Origin: Melioribacteraceae bacterium
Lineage (GTDB): Bacteria; Bacteroidota; Ignavibacteria; Ignavibacteriales; Melioribacteraceae
Reading direction: 5' to 3'
Assembly: GCA_016342755.1 (NCBI GenBank)
Contig: JAEINS010000003.1
Span: forward strand, 62,001 to 126,000
DNA: 64,000 nt
Of this stretch, positions 57,027-64,000 are shown piece after piece. A program made the translations under genes and the position numbers. Every line of letters begins with the position of its first letter. The stretch's first letter is position 1. The notes beneath the pieces are model-generated. The model searched no databases. It had not been told where the DNA came from and was given only the letters and a program-made list of their open reading frames with translations.

Positions 57027-57055
57027 TTAGACTTGTTTCTTTTTTAAAAGGTTAC
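57027..57055 (-). promoter_or_regulatory. ECF-type promoter of the sigma/anti-sigma operon
   Basis: Minus strand GTAACC (57055-57050), 17 bases, GTCTAA (57032-57027). It has the AAC/GTC pattern typical of ECF-dependent promoters and the same boxes and spacing as the two plus-strand copies. The -10 box ends 8 bases before the ATG. Confidence 0.7.
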
Positions 57056-57208
57056 AGAATGCAAAAAATAATTAAACTCCGAATAACAAACCTCAAACAA
57101 AACACAAAGTTCAAAATACAATTTCAAAATTAATGTTTGTTATTTGTTTTTGGGAGTTGGTGTTTATTTGTAATATAGAATTTAAATTTTAGAATTGCCT
57201 TAACAACT

Positions 57209-57237
57209 GTAACCATTTAAGAACAACATTTGTCATA
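57209..57237 (+). promoter_or_regulatory. ECF-type promoter copy 1 facing the tandem membrane genes
   Basis: Plus strand GTAACC (57209-57214), 17 bases, GTCATA (57232-57237). The motif context TGTAACCATT and GTCATAAG is identical in copy 2, 59 bases downstream. Distance to the first ATG is about 90 bases. Confidence 0.65.
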
Positions 57238-57267
57238 AGCTGTGAGTTCAATAAAAATAAATTTATT

Positions 57268-57296
57268 GTAACCATTAGAAAAAAAATTGAGTCATA
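57268..57296 (+). promoter_or_regulatory. ECF-type promoter copy 2 facing the tandem membrane genes
   Basis: Plus strand GTAACC (57268-57273), 17 bases, GTCATA (57291-57296), ending 31 bases before the first ATG at 57328. This is the best placed of the two plus-strand copies for a short leader with the GAGG ribosome-binding site. Confidence 0.7.
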
Positions 57297-57327
57297 AGTT
57301 ATAAATTTCAAAATAGTGAGGTATAAA

Positions 57328-57678
57328 ATGGAAGCTGTATTAGGAATAATTTTTGGAATAGGAATACCGGGCGCAGTTATAATAACCTGGATATTTTTCC
57401 GTTCAAAAGAGAGACAAATGTTAATACAAAAAGGATTTACAAACGATCAGATTATCTCTTTATATTCTTCAAAGAAAAATCCATACATCTGGTTAAAATT
57501 GGGAATAATTGTTGTTTTCTTTGGAATAGGATTGGGAGTAGGCGGATTACTTGAGAACTTAACTAATGTAGAAATGTTTCTTCCATTTGGATTTATAACC
57601 TTCACTGGGCTTGGATTTGTAGTTGGTTATTATGTTTCAAGAAAATTTGAAAAAGAAGATCAAGAAAACGAGGTATAA
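57328..57678 (+). CDS. Small membrane protein (DUF6249-like), copy 1
   Basis: The 116-residue protein starts MEAVLGIIFGIGIPGAVIIT and has three membrane segments (residues about 4-24, 55-75 and 82-104) with a cytoplasmic loop containing FRSKERQMLIQKGFTNDQII and KKNPYIWLK. This layout resembles the DUF6249 family seen beside ECF sigma genes in Bacteroidota; the name is from memory. The ATG at 57328 is chosen over the GTG at 57316 because the GAGG ribosome-binding site lies between them. It is followed one base later by its paralogue. Confidence 0.78.
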   Translation: MEAVLGIIFGIGIPGAVIITWIFFRSKERQMLIQKGFTNDQIISLYSSKKNPYIWLKLGIIVVFFGIGLGVGGLLENLTNVEMFLPFGFITFTGLGFVVGYYVSRKFEKEDQENEV

Positions 57679-57679
57679 A

Positions 57680-58036
57680 ATGGAAGGCACTTTAGGAATA
57701 TTGTTTGGAATTGGAATACCTGCCCTAATTGTATTTTCCTGGATCTTTTTTAATTCCAAAGAAAGACTGCTTATGATAAAAGAAAATTTGACATCTGAAC
57801 AAATTATTGATATCTACAAACAGAAGAAAAATCCTTATTTATCTTTACAAGTTGGATTAGTAATTATTTTTGTAGGTATTGGAATGTCTTTAGGATTTTT
57901 AGTTGATCAATATAGTTTTAACCAGTTTTTAGCTCCATTCTGTTTTATTACTTTCATCGGATTTGGATTAATAGTTGCACATTTTGCGGCCAGGAAGTAT
58001 GAAAAAGAAGATAGATTAGGAAATTCGGTTAATTAA
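57680..58036 (+). CDS. Small membrane protein (DUF6249-like), copy 2
   Basis: The 118-residue protein begins MEGTLGILFGIGIPALIVFS and aligns along its whole length with copy 1 (FNSKERLLMIKENLTSEQII, KKNPYLSLQVGLVIIF), so the two arose by tandem duplication. The ATG at 57680 lies one base after the copy 1 stop; the ribosome-binding block GAGGTATAAAATG is identical in both genes, and in copy 2 it sits inside the last codons of copy 1. The longer frame from 57623 overlaps copy 1 and is rejected. Function unknown. Confidence 0.78.
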   Translation: MEGTLGILFGIGIPALIVFSWIFFNSKERLLMIKENLTSEQIIDIYKQKKNPYLSLQVGLVIIFVGIGMSLGFLVDQYSFNQFLAPFCFITFIGFGLIVAHFAARKYEKEDRLGNSVN

Positions 58037-58047
58037 TTTTATAAAAA

Positions 58048-58069
58048 AGGATCAGGTAAACCTGATCCT
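58048..58069 (-). terminator. trxB terminator
   Basis: A perfect 9-bp stem (AGGATCAGG / CCTGATCCT) with a 4-base loop, 11 bases past the trxB stop and followed on the minus strand by TTTTTTAT. The plus-strand side has no T-run, so termination is for trxB; the membrane genes converge on it. Confidence 0.9.
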
Positions 58070-58080
58070 GCCATAATAAT

Positions 58081-59025
58081 TTATTCTTGTTCAATCAGCC
58101 ATCTTTCAGCATCTAAAGCAGCTTTACAACCACTTCCGGCAGCAGTAATAGCCTGGCGGTAAGAATCATCAGAAACATCACCCGCAGCAAAAACACCTTC
58201 AATATTTGTAGCAGTTAAAGGATCTTTAACAGTAAGATAACCAACTTCATTCATATCTAACTGACCCTTAAAAATATCGGTATTTGGTTTATGGCCAATT
58301 CCCATAAAGATTCCATCACACGAAACTTCTTTTGTACTGCCGTCTTTTGTACTTTCCAAGACAGCACCGGTAACTCTTTTTTGTCCGTTTTCTTCAAGAC
58401 CAAGAACTTCTTTTAAAGTATAACTTAACTCTAAAGAAACATTAGGAGTATTTCTAACTCTATCTTCCATAATTTTAGAAGCTCTAAATTCATCTCGCCT
58501 GTGAACAACTACAACTTCCTTAGCAAATTTTGTTAGGTGATGAGCTTCTTCCATTGCTGTATCACCACCGCCAATTACCAGCACTTTTAAGCCTCTGTAA
58601 AAGAAAGCATCGCATGTTGCACATGCCGAAACGCCATAACCTTTGTATTCTTCAATTCCCTTTGCGTCCATATATTTTGCTGACGCGCCAGTAGCAATAA
58701 TTACACTGTCGGATGTATGAACTTCATCACCAACGCTAATTGTAAAAGGTCTTTTAGAAAGATCAGCTTTTGTAACTTCTTTAAAGTATGTTTCAGCACC
58801 AAATCTTTGAGCTTGTTTTCTAAGAACATCCATTAACTCAGGACCAGTAATTCCGTCAACAAATCCGGGATAATTTTCAACTTCATTTGTTGTTGTCAAT
58901 TGTCCGCCCGGCTGCATTCCTTCAAATACAACTGGCTTTAAGTCAGCTCTGGCAGCATAAATTGCCGCTGTTAATCCGGCAGGGCCAGAACCAATAATTA
59001 AAACTTTATGATGATTATCTGCCAT
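58081..59025 (-). CDS. trxB: Thioredoxin-disulfide reductase
   Basis: The 314-residue flavoprotein has the FAD motif IIGSGPAGLTAAIYAAR, the redox-active CATC in SACATCDAFFYRG, the NADPH motif VIGGGDTAMEEAHHL and the second FAD motif VFAAGDVSDD. It reduces thioredoxin with NADPH in the cytoplasm. AAGGAG precedes the ATG. It is a single-gene unit with its own terminator; no thioredoxin gene is nearby. Confidence 0.96.
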   Translation of the reverse strand: MADNHHKVLIIGSGPAGLTAAIYAARADLKPVVFEGMQPGGQLTTTNEVENYPGFVDGITGPELMDVLRKQAQRFGAETYFKEVTKADLSKRPFTISVGDEVHTSDSVIIATGASAKYMDAKGIEEYKGYGVSACATCDAFFYRGLKVLVIGGGDTAMEEAHHLTKFAKEVVVVHRRDEFRASKIMEDRVRNTPNVSLELSYTLKEVLGLEENGQKRVTGAVLESTKDGSTKEVSCDGIFMGIGHKPNTDIFKGQLDMNEVGYLTVKDPLTATNIEGVFAAGDVSDDSYRQAITAAGSGCKAALDAERWLIEQE

Positions 59026-59249
59026 AATAATTTCTCCTTTTCAAAATAATCCACAAATAACTTTCAGATTTATATTTCGTAAAATTAAACTTTTCTTAGA
59101 TAAAATGTGTACACTTTTGTATTTACAAACTTATATGACGCAATTTTATTTATAAGGATTCATTGGAAGTGATTTGTAACACAAATCCATATATGTTAAT
59201 CTGAATGGGGCTGGGAGGTGTTAATGGTTTTATCCGGTTTGGGAACTAT

Positions 59250-60179
59250 CTACTTTTTATCCGATAAAAACCGGGCATTTCTTTTAAGTCCTTTTGCCTT
59301 TGCTCTAAAAATCGGACTGTTTTTATACTTATTCTTAAAAGTTGAATTTGTTAATTCCAAAATTTCTTCAAAATTAAGTTCTTTATTGGAAGAATCCTTA
59401 AACTCATTTATATCGGTTTCAGTCTCAAGTTTTTTGTTCCATGGACAAACGTCCTGGCAAACATCACAGCCAAAAAGCCAGTTATCAAAGCTTGAGGAAA
59501 ACTCTGATGAAATTTCGCCTTTATTTTCAATAGTTAAATATGAAATACATTTATTTGCGTCTATAACTCTTCCCTCTTTAATAGCATTGGTAGGACATGC
59601 ATCAATACAGGCTTTGCACGAACCGCAATGGTCTGTAACCGGTTCTGAATTATCAAATTCAATATTAGTAATTATATTAGCTATAAAAAACCAGCTTCCT
59701 ATTTGTTTATTTATCACATTTGAGTTTTTCCCTATCCAGCCTAATCCAGATCTTGATGCCCATGCTTTATCCATTACAGGACCGGTATCAACATAAGATT
59801 TACATTCAACTTGTGGATTAATAATTTTTAATTCAGTTTCCAGAATTTCAAGTTTATCCCATATAATGTAGTGATAATCAGTTCCCCAGGCATACTTGCT
59901 TACTTTGCCGCTTCCGGGCTGGTTTTCAAATTGTTCAGCTTTGTAGTAGTTTAATCCAACAGAAATTACACTCTTAGCAGATGGTAAGATTTTTCTAACA
60001 TCTTTTCTTTTTTCAATATTTCTTTCCATGTACTCCATTCCGGCATTATATCCCTTATGAAGCCATTTGTCTAAAATCTCAGTTTCATTTTCTAACAGAT
60101 CATAGTTAGAAAATCCTACAAGATTAAATCCTAGTTTTTTTACCAGTGAAATAACTATTTCGTTTTCAATTTTTAACAA
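59250..60179 (-). CDS. queG: Epoxyqueuosine reductase
   Basis: The 309-residue iron-sulfur protein has the QueG domain (MEYMERNIEKRKDVRKILPS, YVDTGPVMDKAWASRSGLGW) and two 4Fe-4S motifs, CGSCKACIDACPTNAI and CDVCQDVCPWN. It makes queuosine from epoxyqueuosine in tRNAs with GUN anticodons, including the tRNA-Tyr in this window. It uses B12 in known members. The start is a TTG at 60179 directly after the Rieske stop; no ATG fits. It ends earlier than forms with a HEAT-repeat C-terminus. Confidence 0.93.
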   Translation of the reverse strand: MLKIENEIVISLVKKLGFNLVGFSNYDLLENETEILDKWLHKGYNAGMEYMERNIEKRKDVRKILPSAKSVISVGLNYYKAEQFENQPGSGKVSKYAWGTDYHYIIWDKLEILETELKIINPQVECKSYVDTGPVMDKAWASRSGLGWIGKNSNVINKQIGSWFFIANIITNIEFDNSEPVTDHCGSCKACIDACPTNAIKEGRVIDANKCISYLTIENKGEISSEFSSSFDNWLFGCDVCQDVCPWNKKLETETDINEFKDSSNKELNFEEILELTNSTFKNKYKNSPIFRAKAKGLKRNARFLSDKK

Positions 60180-60509
60180 TTAAAAATCCCAATTAGGTTC
60201 TTTAGCTTCCGCTTTTACATAAACTTCATCGTCTATAATTTTCACTTCAAATACATCAATCCCTTTTCTGCCGTTAATTTTTCCATCTTTCAAGTTGAAA
60301 CTCCATCCGTGAACCGGGCAAGAAACATGTCCGCCATAAACATATCCATCATGCATAACAGCAACATGCTGATGAGGACAAATGTTATTTAATGCATATA
60401 CTTTGTTTTCTAATTTGAACAGTGCTAAATCAACATCATTAACCATTACCCGCTTACCAACTTTTTCTTCCAGGTCATTAATGTGACAAACTTTTTCAAA
60501 ACCTTCCAA
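60180..60509 (-). CDS. Rieske [2Fe-2S] ferredoxin (NirD/biphenyl-dioxygenase ferredoxin-like)
   Basis: The 109-residue protein has the Rieske ligands in CPHQH and CPVHGWSF, with the flanking strand MVNDVDLALFKLENKVYALN. It is a small soluble electron carrier. The start is TTG at 60509, preceded by a strong GGAAGGAGAT ribosome-binding site. It directly precedes queG (stop and start adjacent), so it may supply electrons to QueG, though that is only inferred from the gene order. Confidence 0.88.
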   Translation of the reverse strand: MEGFEKVCHINDLEEKVGKRVMVNDVDLALFKLENKVYALNNICPHQHVAVMHDGYVYGGHVSCPVHGWSFNLKDGKINGRKGIDVFEVKIIDDEVYVKAEAKEPNWDF

Positions 60510-60534
60510 CTTTTATCTCCTTCCATATATAAAA

Positions 60535-60564
60535 AAACCGCGAAAGCTATTGCAACCGCGGTTT
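60535..60564 (-). terminator. Ferredoxin gene terminator
   Basis: Stem AAACCGCG / CGCGGTTT, 22 bases past the ferredoxin stop and followed on the minus strand by seven Ts. Separates the YfhL-like ferredoxin unit from the Rieske-queG pair. Confidence 0.88.
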
Positions 60565-60586
60565 AGTAAAACTTAATTCTCTTATA

Positions 60587-60874
<288 letters not shown>

Positions 60875-61005
60875 TTATTATTAAAAAACTACAGTAATTA
60901 TTTATTTATAACCTGAATATTCTTTTTTCGAACACCGCGATAATATAAATAAAATGAAAATTTTTATCCAATAAAAATGACTACATGTCTTAATTTATAC
61001 ATAGT

Positions 61006-62367
61006 CTAATTAGTTAAGCTTCTTGTCGGAGCCGGAATTCTACCGCCGCGCCCTACAAACACAGAGCTTCCTATATCACGGACACTCATAATAGGAGCTT
61101 TACCTAACAGACCGCCATAATCTACAGACTCACCAACTGTTTTTCCGTACACAGGAATCATTCTTACAGCCGTAGTTTTATTATTTATAAATCCTATCGC
61201 ACATTCATCGGCAATAATACCGGCAATTGTTGAAACAGAAATATCACCGGGAACCGCTATCATATCAAGTCCAACCGAACAAACTGCAGTCATTGCTTCC
61301 AGTCTTTCTATACAAAGATTACCATTCTCAACGGCTCTTATCATTCCCTGATCTTCACTTACAGGAATAAATGCGCCACTCATACCTCCAACAGATGTCG
61401 ACGCCATTAAACCGCCTTTTTTAACATTGTCGTTAAGCATTGCAAGAGCAGCAGTTGTTCCGGGCGCACCAACATCAGCAAGTCCCATAGCCATAAGAAT
61501 ATCAGCTATACTGTCTCCTTCGGCAGGAGTCGGAGCAAGAGAAACATCAACAATCCCAAATGGAATTCCATGTTTTTTTGCAACCATTCTGCCCATTAGC
61601 TCGCCAGCACGTGTAATTTTAAAAGTGGTTTTTTTTATCACTTCCGCAAGCTGCTGAAGATCAACATTACCGGCAGCCTTAATTGCTTCAAAAACAACTC
61701 CCGGACCGCTTATACCAACGTTTAAGACAACTTCTGGTTCACTAATACCGTGAAATGCCCCCGCTACAAAAGGATTATCTTCCGGTACATTACAATAAAC
61801 AACTAATTTTGCACAGCCAATGGAACCGTCGTCTTTTGTTTTTTCGGCGGTATCTTTAATAACCTGCGCCATCATGTTAATTGCGTCCATGTTAATTCCC
61901 GCATTAGTAGAGGCTACATTAACGCTTGAACAAACACGTTTTGTCTCGGCTAACGCATAAGGAATAGATTTAATCAGCTCACGGTCACCGTTTGTAAATC
62001 CTTTTTGAACTAATGCTGAATAACCGGCCAGAAAATCGATTCCGATTTCAGCGGCAGCTTTATCAAGAACTTTTGCAACTTCAACAAATTCATCAGCTTT
62101 TAACGCATCAAACGGAATTGCGGCAGGCGTAATTGATACACGTTTATTGGCGATTGAAACTCCATATTGAGCTTCAACTTCTTCCGCGTACTTAACATGA
62201 TTTTTACCATACTTAAGAATCTTCTCATATATCTTTTGTTTGGTCACTTCTATATTTCTATCAAAACAATCACGGAGACTGATACCAAGCGTAACAGTAC
62301 GAATATCGAAATGTTCGATCTCCGTCATTTTTATCGTTTCAAGAATTTCTTCAAATTCGTATTGCAT
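61006..62367 (-). CDS. UPF0210 (PFL-like, DUF711) family protein
   Basis: The 453-residue protein begins [20 protein letters not shown] and has the UPF0210 blocks [34 protein letters not shown] and [20 protein letters not shown]. The family resembles pyruvate-formate-lyase-like barrels, but its role is unknown. It is usually next to an ACT-domain (UPF0237) gene, as here (62394-62819). GAGGAAAAA precedes the ATG. Confidence 0.9.
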   Translation of the reverse strand: MQYEFEEILETIKMTEIEHFDIRTVTLGISLRDCFDRNIEVTKQKIYEKILKYGKNHVKYAEEVEAQYGVSIANKRVSITPAAIPFDALKADEFVEVAKVLDKAAAEIGIDFLAGYSALVQKGFTNGDRELIKSIPYALAETKRVCSSVNVASTNAGINMDAINMMAQVIKDTAEKTKDDGSIGCAKLVVYCNVPEDNPFVAGAFHGISEPEVVLNVGISGPGVVFEAIKAAGNVDLQQLAEVIKKTTFKITRAGELMGRMVAKKHGIPFGIVDVSLAPTPAEGDSIADILMAMGLADVGAPGTTAALAMLNDNVKKGGLMASTSVGGMSGAFIPVSEDQGMIRAVENGNLCIERLEAMTAVCSVGLDMIAVPGDISVSTIAGIIADECAIGFINNKTTAVRMIPVYGKTVGESVDYGGLLGKAPIMSVRDIGSSVFVGRGGRIPAPTRSLTN

Positions 62368-62393
62368 TTTTTCCTCGTTTAGTAAACTTCAGA

Positions 62394-62819
62394 TTAAATT
62401 CTGTGCATCGATCTAAAAAGATCTTCATGCTGCAGATAAACCTTAACATGTAATTCTGCGGCAACATTATTTAGTTTCTCTTGAATTTCTTTAAGACTTT
62501 TTGGCGAACTTGTAATATCAAGAATCATTATCATTGTATAAAATTCACTCATAATTTTTTGACTAATATCTTTGATATCACATTTTGTTTCGCTTAAAGC
62601 AGAAGTAATACCAGCAACAATTCCCGGATGATTTAGACCAAACGATGTTAGTATAACTTTACCGGAATCTGAAATAACATCTGGTATTGAAGTTGAGGAT
62701 TCTAAATTTGCAACGGTCTTTGAAACAACCTCTTTTACTATTCCCGGATTAGCTCTGTCGCCAAGTTCAGCAATAGCATTTAAGGTTATTTTTCTAATTT
62801 CTTCTTCTGTAATTCTCAC
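62394..62819 (-). CDS. ACT-domain protein (UPF0237-like)
   Basis: The 141-residue protein has an N-terminal helical segment (MRITEEEIRKITLNAIAELG) and an ACT-type domain (KVILTSFGLNHPGIVAGITS, then MIMILDITSSPKSLKEIQEK). UPF0237 proteins are thought to sense small molecules such as amino acids. The start is a GTG overlapping the upstream stop by four bases (GTGA), with AGGTGA ahead of it. It is the standard partner of UPF0210. Confidence 0.85.
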   Translation of the reverse strand: MRITEEEIRKITLNAIAELGDRANPGIVKEVVSKTVANLESSTSIPDVISDSGKVILTSFGLNHPGIVAGITSALSETKCDIKDISQKIMSEFYTMIMILDITSSPKSLKEIQEKLNNVAAELHVKVYLQHEDLFRSMHRI

Positions 62820-63622
62820 GGCTTATCACCTATAAAGTTTTTTTGCAAATATTCTAATTGCTTGTTATATAATTTATTGTTTTTATTTTTAGCAAATTTT
62901 TCGGCGTTCTGATAATTTCCACGGTAAAATCTAAACCAAAGTAAGTTGGAAATTACAATTCCATCAAACACTCTTTCTTCAACAAAGGCATTTATAGAAT
63001 AATAGCCCAATAGAAAATTCCACGCTAAAGACATGGTTCCGGATAAATATTCACCGGTATAAAATTGTCCTGAGCCGGGTAAAATATAAGAAATAAGTTT
63101 TGCAAATAACACCGAATATTTTTCACCTTCAACAAATTCACATATATTAATTAACTCTTTACAGTTATCTAGTTTTTGAAATTCTATTGATGCTAAAGCC
63201 CATTCATTCTGAAAAATATAAGTCCATCCCTTCCAGTATGTTATTTTATTTCTCTTTTCTGTTGTCCGGAAACTACTCTCTAAATCCTTTAATAATTCAA
63301 AAGCTCTTAAAGTTGTTCTCCGTAAAATATTAACTTTTATAATTTCAATCTTAGTATTAAACTCAAGTTCTCTTTCATTACTGTTTTGTAAGGCTATTGA
63401 AAAATATTTTATTGATTCATCAAGTTTGGCACCGGCTTTATAACTTTGCCCAATCTTAAAGTTTGCTTCATAAGAATATTTTTTTTCTGAATCAAAAAAG
63501 ATTAAACGCTTATATTCTGTAATTGCATCATAATAATCGCCAGCCGTAAAAAGCCTTTCGGCAAGATTGTACTGATATTCCAAATTATACTGGGCTGAAA
63601 TTGAACTGATCAATAAAAACAA
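62816..63622 (-). CDS. Secreted or membrane protein with TPR repeats
   Basis: The protein has two to three TPR-like repeats in the first half (LAERLFTAGDYYDAITEYKR, FKIGQSYKAGAKLDESIKYF) and a C-terminal hydrophobic part with SYILPGSGQFYTGEYLSG. The annotated start at 63622 is TTG and leaves a cut-short signal peptide (FLLISSISAQ). In frame upstream lies KKIIIILFLLISSISAQ behind an ATA codon at 63643, which overlaps the neighbour's stop, so translation probably starts there or at another non-ATG codon. Function unknown. Confidence 0.7.
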   Translation of the reverse strand: MFLLISSISAQYNLEYQYNLAERLFTAGDYYDAITEYKRLIFFDSEKKYSYEANFKIGQSYKAGAKLDESIKYFSIALQNSNERELEFNTKIEIIKVNILRRTTLRAFELLKDLESSFRTTEKRNKITYWKGWTYIFQNEWALASIEFQKLDNCKELINICEFVEGEKYSVLFAKLISYILPGSGQFYTGEYLSGTMSLAWNFLLGYYSINAFVEERVFDGIVISNLLWFRFYRGNYQNAEKFAKNKNNKLYNKQLEYLQKNFIGDKP

Positions 63623-63639
63623 TATGATTATAATTTTTT

Positions 63640-64000
63640 TTATTTCAAAAACCCAAATTCTGGCAGAAAATAATTTACACTATTTAAGAATTGTTCCAGA
63701 TCGGATTTATATGTAAAATTAACATCAGCGTTATAAATATGAGCAGATGCAGCTGAGCCATAAATATTTCCCGCGTAAAAATAACCCGCTAAACCGGTGA
63801 ATACCCATGCTCTTGTTTTATGATCATTATCAAAGTTTGTATATGATAAATAAGAAAGTACTCCGGTAAACAGTAATGATGTAATACCATCGCCAATATT
63901 TCCAGTATAAATTTTTCCGGCTCCGGGAATTATTGCTGATAAAATGGACGCATACACGGGTGATTTATATTCGGGATGTAACTTTCTGTTATAGAAATTT
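63640..64000 (-). CDS. Membrane protein with IPGAGKIYTG motif (partial)
   Basis: The frame is open to the right edge of the window, so the N-terminus is missing; the visible 120 residues include HPEYKSPVYASILSAIIPGA and GKIYTGNIGDGITSLLFTGV with two membrane segments. The motif IPGxGxxYTGxxxxGxxS is shared with the C-terminal part of the protein directly downstream, so the two are probably related parts of one envelope system. The GTG at 63957 that would give a 105-residue protein is unlikely to be the true start. Confidence 0.7.
   Translation of the reverse strand, partial: NFYNRKLHPEYKSPVYASILSAIIPGAGKIYTGNIGDGITSLLFTGVLSYLSYTNFDNDHKTRAWVFTGLAGYFYAGNIYGSAASAHIYNADVNFTYKSDLEQFLNSVNYFLPEFGFLK

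Noticed and set aside
57623-57679. Extended N-terminus of the second tandem membrane protein
   Set aside because: It overlaps the end of the first copy in another frame; the conserved GAGG-TATAAAATG block places the start at 57680.
59635-59640. Another GTAACC hexamer
   Set aside because: There is no GTC at the 17-base position and it lies within queG on the antisense strand, so it is not a fourth ECF promoter.

Overview
The window looks like a chromosomal segment of an AT-rich member of the Bacteroidota/Chlorobiota group, most likely an Ignavibacteria (Ignavibacteriales)-type organism. This is inferred from three secreted proteins ending in type IX secretion (T9SS) sorting domains of the 'NYPNPFNP' type, from lipoproteins with short Bacteroidota-style lipoboxes, and from the general protein make-up. 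No rRNA gene is present to confirm it. Almost everything is on the minus strand; only four genes, in two small islands (53.9-55.9 kb and 57.3-58.0 kb), are on the plus strand.

Region 1 (1-21.4 kb) is the core transcription/translation supercluster, read right to left: tRNA-Tyr, tRNA-Gly, tRNA-Thr, rpmG, tRNA-Trp, secE, nusG, rplK, rplA, rplJ, rplL, (attenuator-like hairpin), rpoB, rpoC, (terminator and strong promoter), rpsL, rpsG, fusA, tuf, (hairpin), rpsJ, rplC, rplD, rplW, rplB, rpsS, rplV, rpsC, rplP, rpmC, rpsQ and the start of rplN. The beta, str and S10 operons are therefore contiguous, with visible punctuation between them.

Region 2 (21.6-23.8 kb) holds a REP-associated tyrosine transposase (RAYT) with REP-like palindromes at its edge and inside it, then comM. 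Region 3 (23.8-36.7 kb) is an envelope locus: three T9SS cargo proteins, an M16 peptidase, two lipoproteins and a probable outer-membrane protein. Several share one repeated domain (GDYIGVFY ... TAWGDD ... KDGF). The giant T9SS protein is preceded by a run of small hairpins and several ribosome-binding-site/start pairs.

Region 4 (36.8-47.8 kb) is mainly central metabolism: an AlaA-like aminotransferase, a receiver-receiver-PEP-synthase-like fusion, NADP-type glutamate dehydrogenase, a 1152-residue protein that is probably the pyrophosphate-type PEP carboxykinase, and a DEDDy exonuclease. Region 5 (47.8-53.8 kb) is a tightly overlapping operon era-eamA-acyP-ispF-dedA-lnt-ltaA. Region 6 (53.9-58.0 kb) has a stand-alone Mrr-like nuclease, a GH128-like lipoprotein and an ECF sigma/anti-sigma pair divergent from two tandem duplicated membrane-protein genes. 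Three near-identical ECF-type promoters (GTAACC-N17-GTC) lie in that divergent region, one facing the sigma gene and two facing the membrane genes. I consider this the clearest self-contained regulatory system in the window. Region 7 (58.1-64 kb) carries trxB, queG, a Rieske protein, a YfhL-like ferredoxin, the UPF0210/ACT pair and two secreted/membrane proteins at the right edge.

No CRISPR array, prophage or complete insertion sequence with visible ends was seen.
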